A DNA stretch of 64,000 bases from Allocoleopsis franciscana PCC 7113 (GTDB lineage Bacteria; Cyanobacteriota; Cyanobacteriia; Cyanobacteriales; Coleofasciculaceae), in NCBI RefSeq assembly GCF_000317515.1, contig NC_019738.1, forward strand, positions 6,226,001 to 6,290,000, written 5' to 3'. The number at the start of each line of letters is the position of its first letter. Within the stretch, counting starts at the first letter, position 1. This document shows, one piece after another, positions 37,201-46,465 of this stretch. The position numbers were made by a program, and so were the translations under genes. Below the pieces are notes generated by a model. That model worked only from the letters and a program-made list of their open reading frames with translations, did not search any database and had not been told where the DNA came from.

Positions 37201-37552
37201 AGTGGTGGATGATGCGGCTTCTTTACGGAAAACTTTGGCAATGAGCTTGGAAAGAGCGGGTTACCGAGTCTTGCAAGCTGGGGATGGTTGGGAGGCGCTC
37301 AAACATTTGCAATCCAATGCCCAAGTGAATCTAGTCATTAGTGACATTGAAATGCCGAATTTGAATGGCTTTGACCTTTTGAACCATCGTCGCCAAGACC
37401 CTCAACTTCAGAAAGTTCCGGTCATGATGCTTACCTCCCGTAGCAACGACAAGCACCGACGCTTAGCCATGCACTTAGGCGCGACGGCTTATTTTACCAA
37501 GCCCTACATTGAACAAAGCTTTTTAAAAGCGATCAAAGATATTCTCAACTAA
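34229..37552 (+). CDS. pixL: CheA-type hybrid histidine kinase (PixL type)
   Basis: 1107 residues. HPt domain at the N terminus with phosphoacceptor His50 (MRTAHSIKGGAAGVG). A long variable linker follows (about 130-450). A P3 dimerization region comes next (about 455-640), then HATPase with HLLRNAFDHGIELPEVR (N box), DDGQGLN and GRGVGMDVV (about 655-790). The CheW-like domain is at about 800-930, and the C-terminal receiver at about 988-1107 has Asp1039 (ISDIEMPNLNGF). Receives signals from the adjacent receptor via PixI and phosphorylates PixG/PixH. The 100-bp spacer before it carries TTCAACC-type heptamer repeats (about 34150-34220). Confidence 0.94.
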   Translation: MAVNPDIRDHAYKFFIEEVPEFLQVLEAGLLTLKQERSNTHIHSLMRTAHSIKGGAAGVGLEAIATLAHRLENLFKALYSETVEVDTELESQLLSAYDCLRFPLMQQMASGQFDAAQALATAEPIFTQLEQRLGDAFAQVEHFDIPTSAQLGVDMTISIFEVDVGQGLEQLARVIRHPQDYQVAGELRQQAEVFVELAEILNKPGLGVIAEAALSALNVHPEQALKITQLALADFQAYREAVLTGNATPDGNLSSALLELSQASVEFPAEQEPLVPNWSVNQQNEFGANHPFFEFDALDDAIAELENFAFASDEREGNPSTTHATDPNQPFFSLLLDSERTQGERGGNGSEVEELASWEELLLDAAASAEIEASAPNSLIRLTSTLKGLQHQQGDKATGTNTSETIDVTAQAIETPSIENSPNHTFQLSPETTPLKPSSTPIHQENIPVTPTVTVRVDAERLERMNNLVSESAIRRSGLSLENRQLQSSVQELLNRADAIEQIVEQLRKVSDQTLVPERNYNPQTVPDSVSQIREFATTQADFDALEMDSYGTLHSLLQRFLEDMVQLKESVADIGLFAKQSDRTLDQLRKMLTNLQDEFVWARMLPLGEVLNRFPRMLRDLSTTYHKPVTLKLSGTEVLVDKGVLEKIYDPLLHLLRNAFDHGIELPEVRRQQGKSEQGVIEIKAYHQGGQTIIEIRDDGQGLNLEAIGRRALERGLISPEQLLHVSENQLRDFIFVPGFSTAKQVSELSGRGVGMDVVRSQLEILKGTLTVNSTPGVGTTFTIGLPLTLTSAKLIVGLVGSKAIALPSDSIEEIVLPKANQIQRHGTQRFLPWRGQTAPIYRVADLLDYGYPVPETPLGRALVVESSSADLIPPLLVFHRGQQVFALEVDHLVTEQKLVIKPFGGVVAPPSYTYGCTILGDGSLIPVIDGVTLVEQSLGQESQTTAIATLSESEPSIEFDPDRTTTDHSHASVNPTLTSLNTATTPTVLVVDDAASLRKTLAMSLERAGYRVLQAGDGWEALKHLQSNAQVNLVISDIEMPNLNGFDLLNHRRQDPQLQKVPVMMLTSRSNDKHRRLAMHLGATAYFTKPYIEQSFLKAIKDILN

Positions 37553-37649
37553 TGCATCTAGGAGAGAGATTTTCAGCCTTCAAGCCAGAACCGATGCCCA
37601 TTAGAGGCACCGGCTCCATCGTTTGACCTGAACTAAACGACTCATCGCC

Positions 37650-38729
37650 TCAAGCCGCAACCGAAGCTTGGGGTCGGGCAAAAATCATCCGCCCTGCTGA
37701 AGTTTGCAACGCCGATGTGACAACAACCCGCAGTTCGCCACCAAGGTGATTCAGCCCCTCTTCAACCACAACCATTGTCCCATCGTTGAGATAGCCTACT
37801 CCCTGCGACGGTTCTTTGCCCTCCTTGAGGATTTTTAACTCAATACTGTCGCCGGGTAGATAAATCGGACGCACGGCTTGAGCCAGGTCGTTCACATTGA
37901 GTACAGGTACCTTCTGTAAATTGGCAACTTTACTCAGGTTGTAGTCGTTCGTTACTAGGATGCCATTGATATCCTGGGCAAAACGCACCAATTTAGCATC
38001 TACGGTGTTAACGTCTTCATAATCAGCCGGGTGAATCACCAAACGGTCTGGATAAGCTTGTTGCATCCGATTGAGGATTTCCAAGCCACGACGTCCTCGA
38101 ACTCGTTTTTGATCGTTGGCGGCATCAGCCAGTTGCTGCAACTCCTGCAAGACGAACTGCGAGACCAGAATTTGTCCTTCGACAAAACCTGTATTCAGCA
38201 GTTCTTCGATGCGACCATCAATAATGCAGCTCGTGTCCAAAACTTTGCTAGAAGAGGGTTTCAGGGTGCCTTCTGCCACCAAAATGGATTCTATGCTGTT
38301 GGGGTTAATTAGCCGCAACAGCGCTCGACCGTGAGTATCGGCTAAGCTGACTCCTAAAAAGGCAAACATGACACTGCCCAAAATCCCAGCCAGGGGCTTA
38401 ATAAAACCAAAATCCAAGGGGAGGGGTATTAAGAAAATGGGTGCCAGCATCAAGTTGGCGATCAGGAGTCCCAGTACCAAGCCAACGGCTCGAGTCAAAA
38501 GCACCTCGATGGGCATCTTGCGAACTTGCGCTTGGAAGCGACGGTAGGTTACCTGCGCCATCAAGCCCACCGCAAATCCAATGATCGCACCAAAGCCCGC
38601 TGTGACCCAGCGTAACGCCTCCACATTGGAAACCTGAGCCTGGGCGGAGTGAGGCAGCAATTCAACGGCATCGAACCCGATCCCTGCTGCTGCTAGGATG
38701 AATAAAAGAATGATGACAAAATCAAGCAT
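37650..38729 (-). CDS. PIN-TRAM domain membrane protein (YacL-like)
   Basis: 359 residues. Four hydrophobic segments lie within residues 1-135. A PIN ribonuclease-like domain follows (about 165-280) with the acidic residues intact: LDTSCIIDGRIEEL, FVLQELQQLAD, VDAKLVRFA, LVTNDYNL. A C-terminal TRAM RNA-binding domain spans about 290-350 (KILKEGKEPSQGVGYLNDGTMVVVEEG). This is the architecture of YacL-type proteins, likely membrane-bound nucleases. Single gene, converging with pixL. Confidence 0.9.
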   Translation of the reverse strand: MLDFVIILLFILAAAGIGFDAVELLPHSAQAQVSNVEALRWVTAGFGAIIGFAVGLMAQVTYRRFQAQVRKMPIEVLLTRAVGLVLGLLIANLMLAPIFLIPLPLDFGFIKPLAGILGSVMFAFLGVSLADTHGRALLRLINPNSIESILVAEGTLKPSSSKVLDTSCIIDGRIEELLNTGFVEGQILVSQFVLQELQQLADAANDQKRVRGRRGLEILNRMQQAYPDRLVIHPADYEDVNTVDAKLVRFAQDINGILVTNDYNLSKVANLQKVPVLNVNDLAQAVRPIYLPGDSIELKILKEGKEPSQGVGYLNDGTMVVVEEGLNHLGGELRVVVTSALQTSAGRMIFARPQASVAA

Positions 38730-39033
38730 CGTTCCAATCCAAGTAATTTGGGTGATATTCCATAAGGAATTGAATAGACAAAAGAATGATATTCGACAAT
38801 CAGATTCATTATATCTTTCACCTCATTTTGTCTCCTTGTGCCGATCGGCTTAGATAAACTTCCAATTTACTGGTATAACGAGCAACAATATTTAATCTTT
38901 AGATTGTCTACCTCAAACTGTATTTCTCACTTCAGCTTTACTGGTGCATCTATAATGGCAGCCCTGAACTGAAATTTTTTGAGTTGGACTTGTCTAGCCC
39001 TAAATCCGAGCAAGAAACTCATTTTATTCATCA
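38730..39033. other. Intergenic region between PIN-TRAM gene and hemW
   Basis: About 300 AT-rich bases separating divergent genes; must carry both promoters. Nothing distinctive seen. Confidence 0.45.
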
Positions 39034-40353
39034 GTGTTAATCAAGTCTTCAGAATTAGGGTCATCATTGAAGCCTGAGGGCGAAAAGAAAGTGGTCAATT
39101 CATTACAAAACGCTGAGAAAGTTATTCATTCTAAAGCTCCTCGTTCTGCCTATATCCATATTCCCTTCTGCCGACGCCGCTGCTACTACTGTGATTTTCC
39201 GGTTTCTGTGGTGGGCGACAAAGCGACGGGGAGTACCTCAGGCACCATCGAGCAATATGTGGGTGTATTGTGCCAAGAAATTGCCACAACAGTAGCGTCT
39301 GGCTGCTCTTTAGACACCGTTTTCTTTGGCGGTGGGACGCCGTCGCTGCTATCGGTAGAACAGCTAGGACGCATTTTACAAACCATTGACCAACAGTTAG
39401 GGATTGCCCATCAAGCCGAGATTTCCATGGAAATAGACCCAGGAACATTCAGCCTGGAACAGCTTAAAGGATACCAGACTGCCGGGGTGAATCGAATCAG
39501 TTTGGGGGTTCAGGCGTTTCAGGATGAATTGTTGAAGGCTTGTGGGCGATCGCACAACGTTACAGATATCTTTGCATCTGTGGATTTACTGCGCCAAGTA
39601 GAGGTTCCCGACTTCAGCCTTGATTTGATTTCTGGCTTACCCCATCAAACCTTAGATCAATGGCAGGAATCCCTGGAAACGGCAGTTCAGCTAGCCCCCA
39701 CCCATATTTCCTGCTATGACCTGATTATTGAACCCGTTACCGCCTTTGGACGGCAGTACGCGCCGGGTGCAAAGCCCCTGCCAACCGATGACACCGCCGC
39801 CCAGATGTACCGCCTCGCGCAGCAAATTCTCACCCGTGCGGGTTACGAGCATTATGAAATCTCTAACTATGCTTTGCCCGGTCATCAGTGCCGTCACAAT
39901 CGAGTCTATTGGGAAAACCGACCCTACTATGGTTTTGGCATGGGAGCGGCTAGCTATGTACAAGGTCGTCGGTTCACTCGTCCTCGGACTCGGTGGGACT
40001 ATTATGCTTGGGTACAACAATTAATTGAAGCGGATGGTGTCCTAGATGAGCCGGAGCTATCCGAAACAGATGTTCTGTTAGAAACTCTCATGCTAGGACT
40101 ACGTTTAGCAGAAGGAGTCAATTTATCTACCCTAATTCAGAAGTTTGGAGATAAGACGTTAGAACCGATTTGGACGGCTTTACACCCTTACTTCTACAAG
40201 GGCTGGATAGAAGTGGTTGAGGAAGATAGAGCCGTTATTGATCAGCCAAACCCCCAAAAACTGCCCTCGAATGGACGGCTAAGGCTAAGTGACCCAGAAG
40301 GATTCTTATTTTCCAATACAGTTCTCGCTGATTTATTTAAGAATTTAGACTAA
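39034..40353 (+). CDS. hemW: HemW, radical SAM heme chaperone
   Basis: Radical SAM protein of the HemN/HemW family. The cluster motif in IHIPFCRRRCYYCDF (CX3CX2C) sits at about residue 47. TVFFGGGTPSLL, EISMEIDPGTF and RISLGVQAFQDELL are family hallmarks. It lacks the N-terminal extension with the extra Cys of coproporphyrinogen dehydrogenase HemN, so heme-transfer HemW is more likely than the anaerobic oxidase. The start is unclear: the GTG at 39034 has no good ribosome site, and a GTG about 20 codons later is an alternative. Confidence 0.9.
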   Translation: MLIKSSELGSSLKPEGEKKVVNSLQNAEKVIHSKAPRSAYIHIPFCRRRCYYCDFPVSVVGDKATGSTSGTIEQYVGVLCQEIATTVASGCSLDTVFFGGGTPSLLSVEQLGRILQTIDQQLGIAHQAEISMEIDPGTFSLEQLKGYQTAGVNRISLGVQAFQDELLKACGRSHNVTDIFASVDLLRQVEVPDFSLDLISGLPHQTLDQWQESLETAVQLAPTHISCYDLIIEPVTAFGRQYAPGAKPLPTDDTAAQMYRLAQQILTRAGYEHYEISNYALPGHQCRHNRVYWENRPYYGFGMGAASYVQGRRFTRPRTRWDYYAWVQQLIEADGVLDEPELSETDVLLETLMLGLRLAEGVNLSTLIQKFGDKTLEPIWTALHPYFYKGWIEVVEEDRAVIDQPNPQKLPSNGRLRLSDPEGFLFSNTVLADLFKNLD

Positions 40354-40515
40354 AGTCTTAACTAAATGAAATGATTGATAGCTTTAGTTGAGTGGGTCAA
40401 AATGACTGTGTAGCCAAAATTACAAAACGCTGGATTGGAATTACACATCCGGAACAACAGGTCGCAACATTGTATCAAGTTATAGATATTGCTAGGCTAT
40501 AATGCCGCCTCCGAC

Positions 40516-40968
40516 ATGGTTAAGTATTACTGGATGAACCAGGCTGCTGGACACAAAATCATTACGCTCATGGATCAAGATGAGATTACGGCACTGGGTG
40601 CTTCCCTAAGACTTATCGATCAAAAGCTATTAACCCCCACCAAGGAGGAAGGCACACGTCGAATCTGGTACCAGGGTGGGGAGCCTTATTTTGATGTGTT
40701 TGTGGAACTACGTCAGGGGAAAATAGAGTGGTTTCAATTTACGTTACGTGGTAAATCACTTTCGTGGAATCCACGCACTTTTGGCTGGCAAACTGGCAGA
40801 ACTAATGAAATGCGAACCGATGACCTTACCTTCTATCCCGCGAGTAAATTGATTGAGAGCGATAAGCAGCCAGATGCTCAATTAATCACATTAGCCCAAT
40901 CAATTCTGCAAACTCGTGCGGGGGAAGAAATTTTTGACCAGCTATTAACCTTGTTTGATAACCTATAG
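40516..40968 (+). CDS. Hypothetical protein, about 150 aa
   Basis: No family recognised. Soluble, no signal peptide. Contains a strand-rich middle (RRIWYQGGEPYFDVFVELRQGKIEWFQFTLRGKSLSW) and a helical C terminus. The start is uncertain: ATG at 40516 is taken, TTG at 40489 and ATG at 40531 are possible. It lies between hemW and speE on the same strand, 124 bp before speE, so it could share transcription with either. Codon use is like its neighbours. Confidence 0.65.
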   Translation: MVKYYWMNQAAGHKIITLMDQDEITALGASLRLIDQKLLTPTKEEGTRRIWYQGGEPYFDVFVELRQGKIEWFQFTLRGKSLSWNPRTFGWQTGRTNEMRTDDLTFYPASKLIESDKQPDAQLITLAQSILQTRAGEEIFDQLLTLFDNL

Positions 40969-41091
40969 AACACTGATCATTCAGTATAGAGTTAAAGCCC
41001 TAAACTCAATCTTTCCGTCAGCCAGATAGAAATTTAACCTTGTTCTGTAATAATGGCTATTTGTGCCAATTACGGAAAAGGAGGGTATTTT

Positions 41092-42042
41092 ATGGCTGGC
41101 AGTAACGTTGGTGCAGATTTGTGGGTGAGCGAGTACATCACGCCTTGGGATATCTATGTTCATGGCATAACAAAAGTTCTGGCCTACAAAAAAACCGAGT
41201 ACCAAGAGATGTACATCGTTGAAACGGGTGCTTATGGCAAAGGGCTAGTGTTGGATGGAAAATGGCAATCTTGTACAGGCGACGAGTTTCTCTACCATGA
41301 ACCCCTTGTCCATCCAGCGATGATTTGTCATGGAAATCCTCGGAATGTTCTCGTTTTGGGAGGCGGTGAAGGCGCTACAGTACGAGAAATTCTGCGGTGG
41401 AAGACGGTTGAACAGGCGATGATGGTGGACATTGACGGTGAGGTGGTAGAGGCTTGCCGCGAACACATGCTGGAGATGCATCAAAATGCCTTTGAGGATG
41501 CGCGTACCAAGTTGGTGATTGGTGATGCTCTGGAAGTGTTAGATACGACGGATCAGAAGTGGGATATTGTGATATCAGACCTCTCTGACCCGATTGAAGA
41601 GGGACCATCGTTTCAACTGTTTACGAAAGAGTATTTTGAGAGAGTGCAGCGAGTGCTCGCACCGGGCGGATATTTCGTGCTACAAGCTGGCTCTGTTTCT
41701 CCTGTGGAACTGACTCTACACGCTCGTTTGGTGAAAACTCTGAGTACCGTGTTTCCTCACGTTCATTCCTATAGCTCTCATACCCCTAGCTACGGTGCAC
41801 CTTGGGGTTTTGCGATTGCTTCAGCCGAAGCGATTGCTACCCAACCCGATCCTGCAACAATCGACCAGTTGTTGAGCGAAAAAACAACAGGTGGCTTTCG
41901 CTTAATTGATGGGATGAGCCTGTTGGGACTTCTGCAAACCCCTGCTCATATCCGTCATGCGATCGCCCAAGAAACTCAGGTCTATACTCTGAAAGAACCA
42001 CCGAAGTTTTTTGGAAAAGGATCACGCGGAGCAGAGGCTTGA
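41092..42042 (+). CDS. speE: Polyamine aminopropyltransferase (spermidine synthase family)
   Basis: 316 residues from the ATG at 41092, which has AAAGGAGG 8 bp upstream; the in-frame ATG 13 codons earlier is rejected. Nucleotide-binding glycine motif VLVLGGGEGATVREIL, acidic residue in MVDIDGEVV, GDALEVL, and the catalytic-loop Asp in VISDLSDPIEEGPS. The family transfers an aminopropyl group from decarboxylated SAM to putrescine or a longer polyamine. Loop DLSDP replaces the common DSTDP, so the acceptor might be a different diamine. Confidence 0.9.
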   Translation: MAGSNVGADLWVSEYITPWDIYVHGITKVLAYKKTEYQEMYIVETGAYGKGLVLDGKWQSCTGDEFLYHEPLVHPAMICHGNPRNVLVLGGGEGATVREILRWKTVEQAMMVDIDGEVVEACREHMLEMHQNAFEDARTKLVIGDALEVLDTTDQKWDIVISDLSDPIEEGPSFQLFTKEYFERVQRVLAPGGYFVLQAGSVSPVELTLHARLVKTLSTVFPHVHSYSSHTPSYGAPWGFAIASAEAIATQPDPATIDQLLSEKTTGGFRLIDGMSLLGLLQTPAHIRHAIAQETQVYTLKEPPKFFGKGSRGAEA

Positions 42043-42513
42043 AGCTACCTCTGGCATAAGTGTGCGCTTCATCTTAGCTAGCCTGGGTGAGCCTTAGCCC
42101 AGCCATGAATCAGGACAGGACAAAAACTGGGCGTTTGGCTGCCTACTGCAAACATTGGCAATCGTTGGGGCGTTATTTCAGTAATAGGTAATGGGTGATC
42201 AACAACTGATGACCCATTACTTCACGACCTGAAAATTGTCAAAATGGGTTACCAGAATGTAAGGATTTATTGCAATAGCTAAAAAATTAACCTACCTGTT
42301 ACTGTACCACAGCGTACAATTGCCTACATTACCTGTACTGTTTAAAATTCCATTCTCTCAGGGTGCAAATACTCTTACTCCTAGCGTAGCGATCCCATCC
42401 TAAAAAAGCCAAAGAATGGCTTGTGGTTGACAGTACGACAACCTTGAAGGGGAATAAGAACCCCTACGCGAATATAGCCATGCAACATCAACGCTAATAC
42501 CTGGAAATTACTC
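42043..42513. other. Intergenic region speE to CBS-kinase
   Basis: About 470 bases holding the hairpin at 42188-42220 and otherwise nothing recognisable. Presumably contains the promoter of the kinase gene. Confidence 0.45.
42188..42220 (+). terminator. Hairpin downstream of speE
   Basis: GTAATGGGT (42188-42196) pairs perfectly with ACCCATTAC (42212-42220); further ATCA/TGAT pairing lies inside. There is no strong T-run, so it could be a repeat rather than a working terminator. Confidence 0.45.
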
Positions 42514-44793
42514 ATGCAGCCTAATGGCCTGTCCATTCAGTCATTAGCTTTAACTCATGCGATTGACACTCATTTTATGACCGTGGCACCCGATACCCCA
42601 CTGGTTGATGTCTTAGCGTTGATGAGTCAATTTCGGAGCTGTATGCTGCCTGATGGCGATCGCAATTTCCACAAAAACCCCTATGAAGTGAACAGGGACA
42701 GAACTGAGATTGACTGCATGGGTCAGGCAGGAAACGCAATTTTTGAGCTCAGCGATACAGCAGATGGCTGCGTCTTGGTAACTGAAAAATTGCAGCTAAT
42801 TGGGATTTTCACAGAACGAGATATTGTCAGGCTAACGGCTGACGGTATTTGCTTAAAAAGCCTCAACATGGCTGAGGTGATGACACGACCTCCGGTGACG
42901 CTGAGACAATCACAGGAACATGATGTTTTCACGGCACTTGGGCTATTTCGTCAACACCACATTCGCCACCTCCCCATTGTGGATGAACAGGGGCAACCGG
43001 TGGGAATTGTCACCCACGACAGTATTCGCCGTGCTCTGCAACCCGTCAATCTGCTGACACGACTGCGGTATGTCAAAGATGTGATGACAACCCAGATTGT
43101 TCATGCTTCTGTCAATTCTTCCGTGCTCTATTTAGCCAAACTGATGACAGAACATCAAGTTAGCTGTGTGGTGATTACCGAAGAAACAAAACTGCAAGAG
43201 ATTAACACTCAACATTCTAATTCTTCATTCCCAATTTCCAGTTCTCAATCTCTCATTCCCGTTGGCATTGTCACAGAACGAGACATCGTGCAGTTTCAGG
43301 CATTGGAACTGGATTTGTCGCGCATGATTGCTCAAGATGTGATGAGTACACCACTCTTTTGTCTACGTCCCTCCGATTCTTTGTGGCACGCTCATGAAGA
43401 GATGCATCGCCATCATGTGCGACGCTTAATTGTCATTGGTAGCGAGGGAGAATTAATTGGCATTGTTTCCCAAACCAGTCTGCTACAAGTGCTGAACCCA
43501 GCAGATATGTATGGGGTGATTGAAGTCTTACAACAGGTAGTGGAAGAACGAACGGCTGAGTTAAAGAAAACCAATGAACGACTGCGCCATGAGATTGTTG
43601 AACGCGAACGTGCGGAATTAGCTCTGTTAGAGGCGCATGATCACTTAAAAATACAGGTTGAGGAGAGGACGGCACAGCTAACCCAAGCCAATGCCCAGTT
43701 ACAGCAAGACATTTTGGAACGCCAACGGGTAGAGGCAGCACTGCGGCAAAGTGAAGCAAAATTGAGACAACAGGCAACCCAGCTAAGACTGACTCTCGAA
43801 GAACTGCACTCCTATCAAACGCAGCTAATTCAGACCGAAAAAATGTCAGCGCTGGGTTTGTTGGTTGCGGGTGTAGCTCACGAAATTAACAATCCCATTA
43901 ATTTTATTTACGGCAATATTGCTTACGCCAGTCAATACATAGAAGACATCATGGATTTGCTGCAACTGTATGAGCAGCAATATCCCCAGTCCCTCATAGA
44001 AATTCAGGAAAAAGCCGAAAAGATTGACCTAGATTTTGTGAGAACCGACCTACCTAAACTACTCAGTTCCATGAAGCTGGGAGCTGATCGCATCCGAGAT
44101 TTAGTCCTCTCTTTACGGAATTTCTCTCGCTTGGATGAAGCGGAGATGAAATTTGTTAATCTGCACGAGGGACTTGATAGCACTTTATTGATTTTACAGA
44201 ATCAGCTCAAAGCAATAACTGGGCGTTCGGAAATTAAAGTGATTAAAGAGTATGGCAATCTGCCCCTAGTGGAGTGTTATCCAGGGCAACTTAACCAGGT
44301 CTTTATGAATCTTTTGAGCAATGCAATTGATGCCCTAGAAGAATTGAGAACCCTGAGTGCACATTGTGCCAATTGCAATTCTCAACATTCCCTCCATGCC
44401 CCGACCATTACCATTCGCACGGGGCTTAAGGAAGTGAGGAGTAAAGAGTCGATTGCTGACTCGCCATCCGATCGGATGGCAACACCACCCATGTCCACCC
44501 TGCACGCGGTGATCCGAATCGCCGATAATGGTTCGGGGATGACAGAGTCTGTATGTCAACATTTATTTGACCCTTTTTTTACAACAAAAGCGGTTGGCAA
44601 AGGTACAGGCTTGGGTTTGTCAATTAGCTATCAGATTGTGGTGAAAAAACATGGTGGGCAGATCAAGTGTATTTCTGCCCTAGGGCAAGGCACTGAGTTT
44701 GTGATTGAAATTCCAATTGCACAACGAAATCCGGCGACAGGATTTGTCCTAGACAGCTTGAAGTCGTCTTTTATTGAAGACTCTAAGGTATAA
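42514..44793 (+). CDS. Sensor histidine kinase with four CBS domains
   Basis: Soluble kinase of 759 residues. Two CBS pairs (about 10-175 and 185-335; HHIRHLPIVDEQGQPVGIVT and HHVRRLIVIGSEGELIGIVS mark individual repeats) probably bind adenine nucleotides. A coiled coil follows (about 345-440). The phosphoacceptor His456 is in LLVAGVAHEINNPINF, followed by an N box NQVFMNLLSNAIDALEE, then ADNGSGM and KGTGLGLSIS of the HATPase domain. No membrane segment, no receiver. Energy-state sensing through CBS is inference. An unusual linker rich in Ser/Asn (about 230-245) splits the third CBS. Confidence 0.92.
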   Translation: MQPNGLSIQSLALTHAIDTHFMTVAPDTPLVDVLALMSQFRSCMLPDGDRNFHKNPYEVNRDRTEIDCMGQAGNAIFELSDTADGCVLVTEKLQLIGIFTERDIVRLTADGICLKSLNMAEVMTRPPVTLRQSQEHDVFTALGLFRQHHIRHLPIVDEQGQPVGIVTHDSIRRALQPVNLLTRLRYVKDVMTTQIVHASVNSSVLYLAKLMTEHQVSCVVITEETKLQEINTQHSNSSFPISSSQSLIPVGIVTERDIVQFQALELDLSRMIAQDVMSTPLFCLRPSDSLWHAHEEMHRHHVRRLIVIGSEGELIGIVSQTSLLQVLNPADMYGVIEVLQQVVEERTAELKKTNERLRHEIVERERAELALLEAHDHLKIQVEERTAQLTQANAQLQQDILERQRVEAALRQSEAKLRQQATQLRLTLEELHSYQTQLIQTEKMSALGLLVAGVAHEINNPINFIYGNIAYASQYIEDIMDLLQLYEQQYPQSLIEIQEKAEKIDLDFVRTDLPKLLSSMKLGADRIRDLVLSLRNFSRLDEAEMKFVNLHEGLDSTLLILQNQLKAITGRSEIKVIKEYGNLPLVECYPGQLNQVFMNLLSNAIDALEELRTLSAHCANCNSQHSLHAPTITIRTGLKEVRSKESIADSPSDRMATPPMSTLHAVIRIADNGSGMTESVCQHLFDPFFTTKAVGKGTGLGLSISYQIVVKKHGGQIKCISALGQGTEFVIEIPIAQRNPATGFVLDSLKSSFIEDSKV

Positions 44794-44990
44794 CATTTGT
44801 CAGCCACCCCAATGGAAAACTTTACACAGTAAGCTACTCGGCATTCAAGTGCCAAGGTTAAGAAGCTCTTAAGGCTGGGGGAGAAGATTATGCCAATTAA
44901 AGGCACATCAGTTTATTCGCTTAACCCAAGCTTTTTTGAGTAGAGTGGAAGTAATAAGAAAGCAAAAGCTAGCGTAGAGTTTCCAAAACC

Positions 44991-46196
44991 ATGAGTTTAT
45001 CCCTAAAGCAGCTAACCCTTTATCTGACTTTGCTAGGCATAGGCGGGGGTGCAGGGGTGTTGGGTAGTCGTTATCTCATGGCAGAGCAGCAGGTGGCAAG
45101 CTCCCCACAGGCAGTTCCCGCTGTCTTGCAGCCCTTGCCGCCTAGGTCATCCATTCCTGCTCCCGACGCCAACGTCAACTTTATTGCTCAGGCTGTAGAG
45201 CTCGTGGGGCCAGCGGTTGTGAGGATTGATTCAGCGCGTAAACTCTCATCCAAAGATGTTCCAGAACCGTTCAAAAATCCCTTCTTCCGGCGCTTTTTTG
45301 GGAATGAGACGCCCCCTCCTGAACAACGGGTGGAACGAGGAACTGGTTCAGGATTTATTATCAGCTCAGATGGACGTTTGATTACCAATGCTCACGTTAT
45401 TGCAGGTGCAGATAATGTGAAAGTGACGCTGAAGGATGGTCGGACGTTTTCAGGACGGGTGGTAGGTGTAGATTCAGTCACCGATGTGGCTGTGGTCAAA
45501 ATTGAGGCGAAGAATTTACCCACCGTTCGTTTAGGAACAGCCCAGAAGCTAATTCCAGGGGAGTGGGCGATCGCGATCGGCAATCCCTTGGGTTTGGATA
45601 ACACGGTAACGGTTGGCATCATCAGTGCGTTGGATCGCTCTAGTTCTCAAGTCGGTGTTCCCGAAAAACGGGTGAGCTTTATCCAGACGGATGCCGCCAT
45701 TAACCCTGGTAATTCTGGAGGGCCTTTGTTAAATGCCAAAGGTGAAGTAATTGGAATTAACACAGCCATTCGTGCTGGTGCTCAGGGATTAGGCTTTGCC
45801 ATCCCGATTGAAACCGCCCAGCGAATTGCCAATCAGCTCTTCACTAAAGGTCGGGTTGAGCATCCGTACTTGGGCATTAAGATGGTAACGCTAACACCAG
45901 ATTTAAGGAAAGAACTGAATGAAGACAAGAGTTTCGGGGTCAAAGTAACGCGAGACACCGGTGTCGTCATTGTCAGCGTTGCCAAAAACTCACCAGCCGC
46001 TCAGGCGGGTTTTCAACCCGGAGATGTGATCGAAAAAGTGGCTGGTAAACCTATTAAGAGTGCAGCAGAGGTACAACAGCAGGTTGAAGTCAGTACGGTG
46101 GGAGCCAATTTAGATGTTGAAGTGTCTCGTCAGGGTAACAGACAAAGGCTCCAAGTCCGACCTGGAGCTTTCCCGACGGAGTCATCAGAAGAGTAA
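44991..46196 (+). CDS. HtrA/DegP-type serine protease with PDZ domain
   Basis: 401 residues. N-terminal signal/anchor (about 5-28), a Pro-rich linker, and a trypsin-like domain with His135 (TNAHVIAG), Asp in SVTDVAVVKIE, and Ser242 (NPGNSGGPLLNAKGEVIGIN). A single PDZ domain spans about 300-390 (VVIVSVAKNSPAAQAGFQPGDVIEKVAG). One PDZ domain fits the cyanobacterial HtrA/HhoA/HhoB group, which acts in periplasmic or thylakoid protein quality control. Which of the three it is cannot be decided here. Monocistronic, about 200 bp after the CBS-kinase. Confidence 0.94.
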   Translation: MSLSLKQLTLYLTLLGIGGGAGVLGSRYLMAEQQVASSPQAVPAVLQPLPPRSSIPAPDANVNFIAQAVELVGPAVVRIDSARKLSSKDVPEPFKNPFFRRFFGNETPPPEQRVERGTGSGFIISSDGRLITNAHVIAGADNVKVTLKDGRTFSGRVVGVDSVTDVAVVKIEAKNLPTVRLGTAQKLIPGEWAIAIGNPLGLDNTVTVGIISALDRSSSQVGVPEKRVSFIQTDAAINPGNSGGPLLNAKGEVIGINTAIRAGAQGLGFAIPIETAQRIANQLFTKGRVEHPYLGIKMVTLTPDLRKELNEDKSFGVKVTRDTGVVIVSVAKNSPAAQAGFQPGDVIEKVAGKPIKSAAEVQQQVEVSTVGANLDVEVSRQGNRQRLQVRPGAFPTESSEE

Positions 46197-46465
46197 TACG
46201 AAGTGGCGTTCCCAGAGAGCTGGGGAGCTAAGGATCGGCGGCAAAAGTCGGCTATTTTTGACGGCAACTGGGTATAAGCTTATGTGCATTCAAGCTGCAT
46301 CAAGATAGGGAATAAAAATACTGTGCTTTTCCTACGAAGCTGCCAGCCTTCGTCGCCGTTGTGGAGATTTGCGGTTTAGCATCCCAGCTTTCATCAAAAA
46401 CCTCCTTGTGGACACCCCCACCTCGCGCAGCAGGTGGGGGAGGAAACAAGGTCAATTATTGGGGT

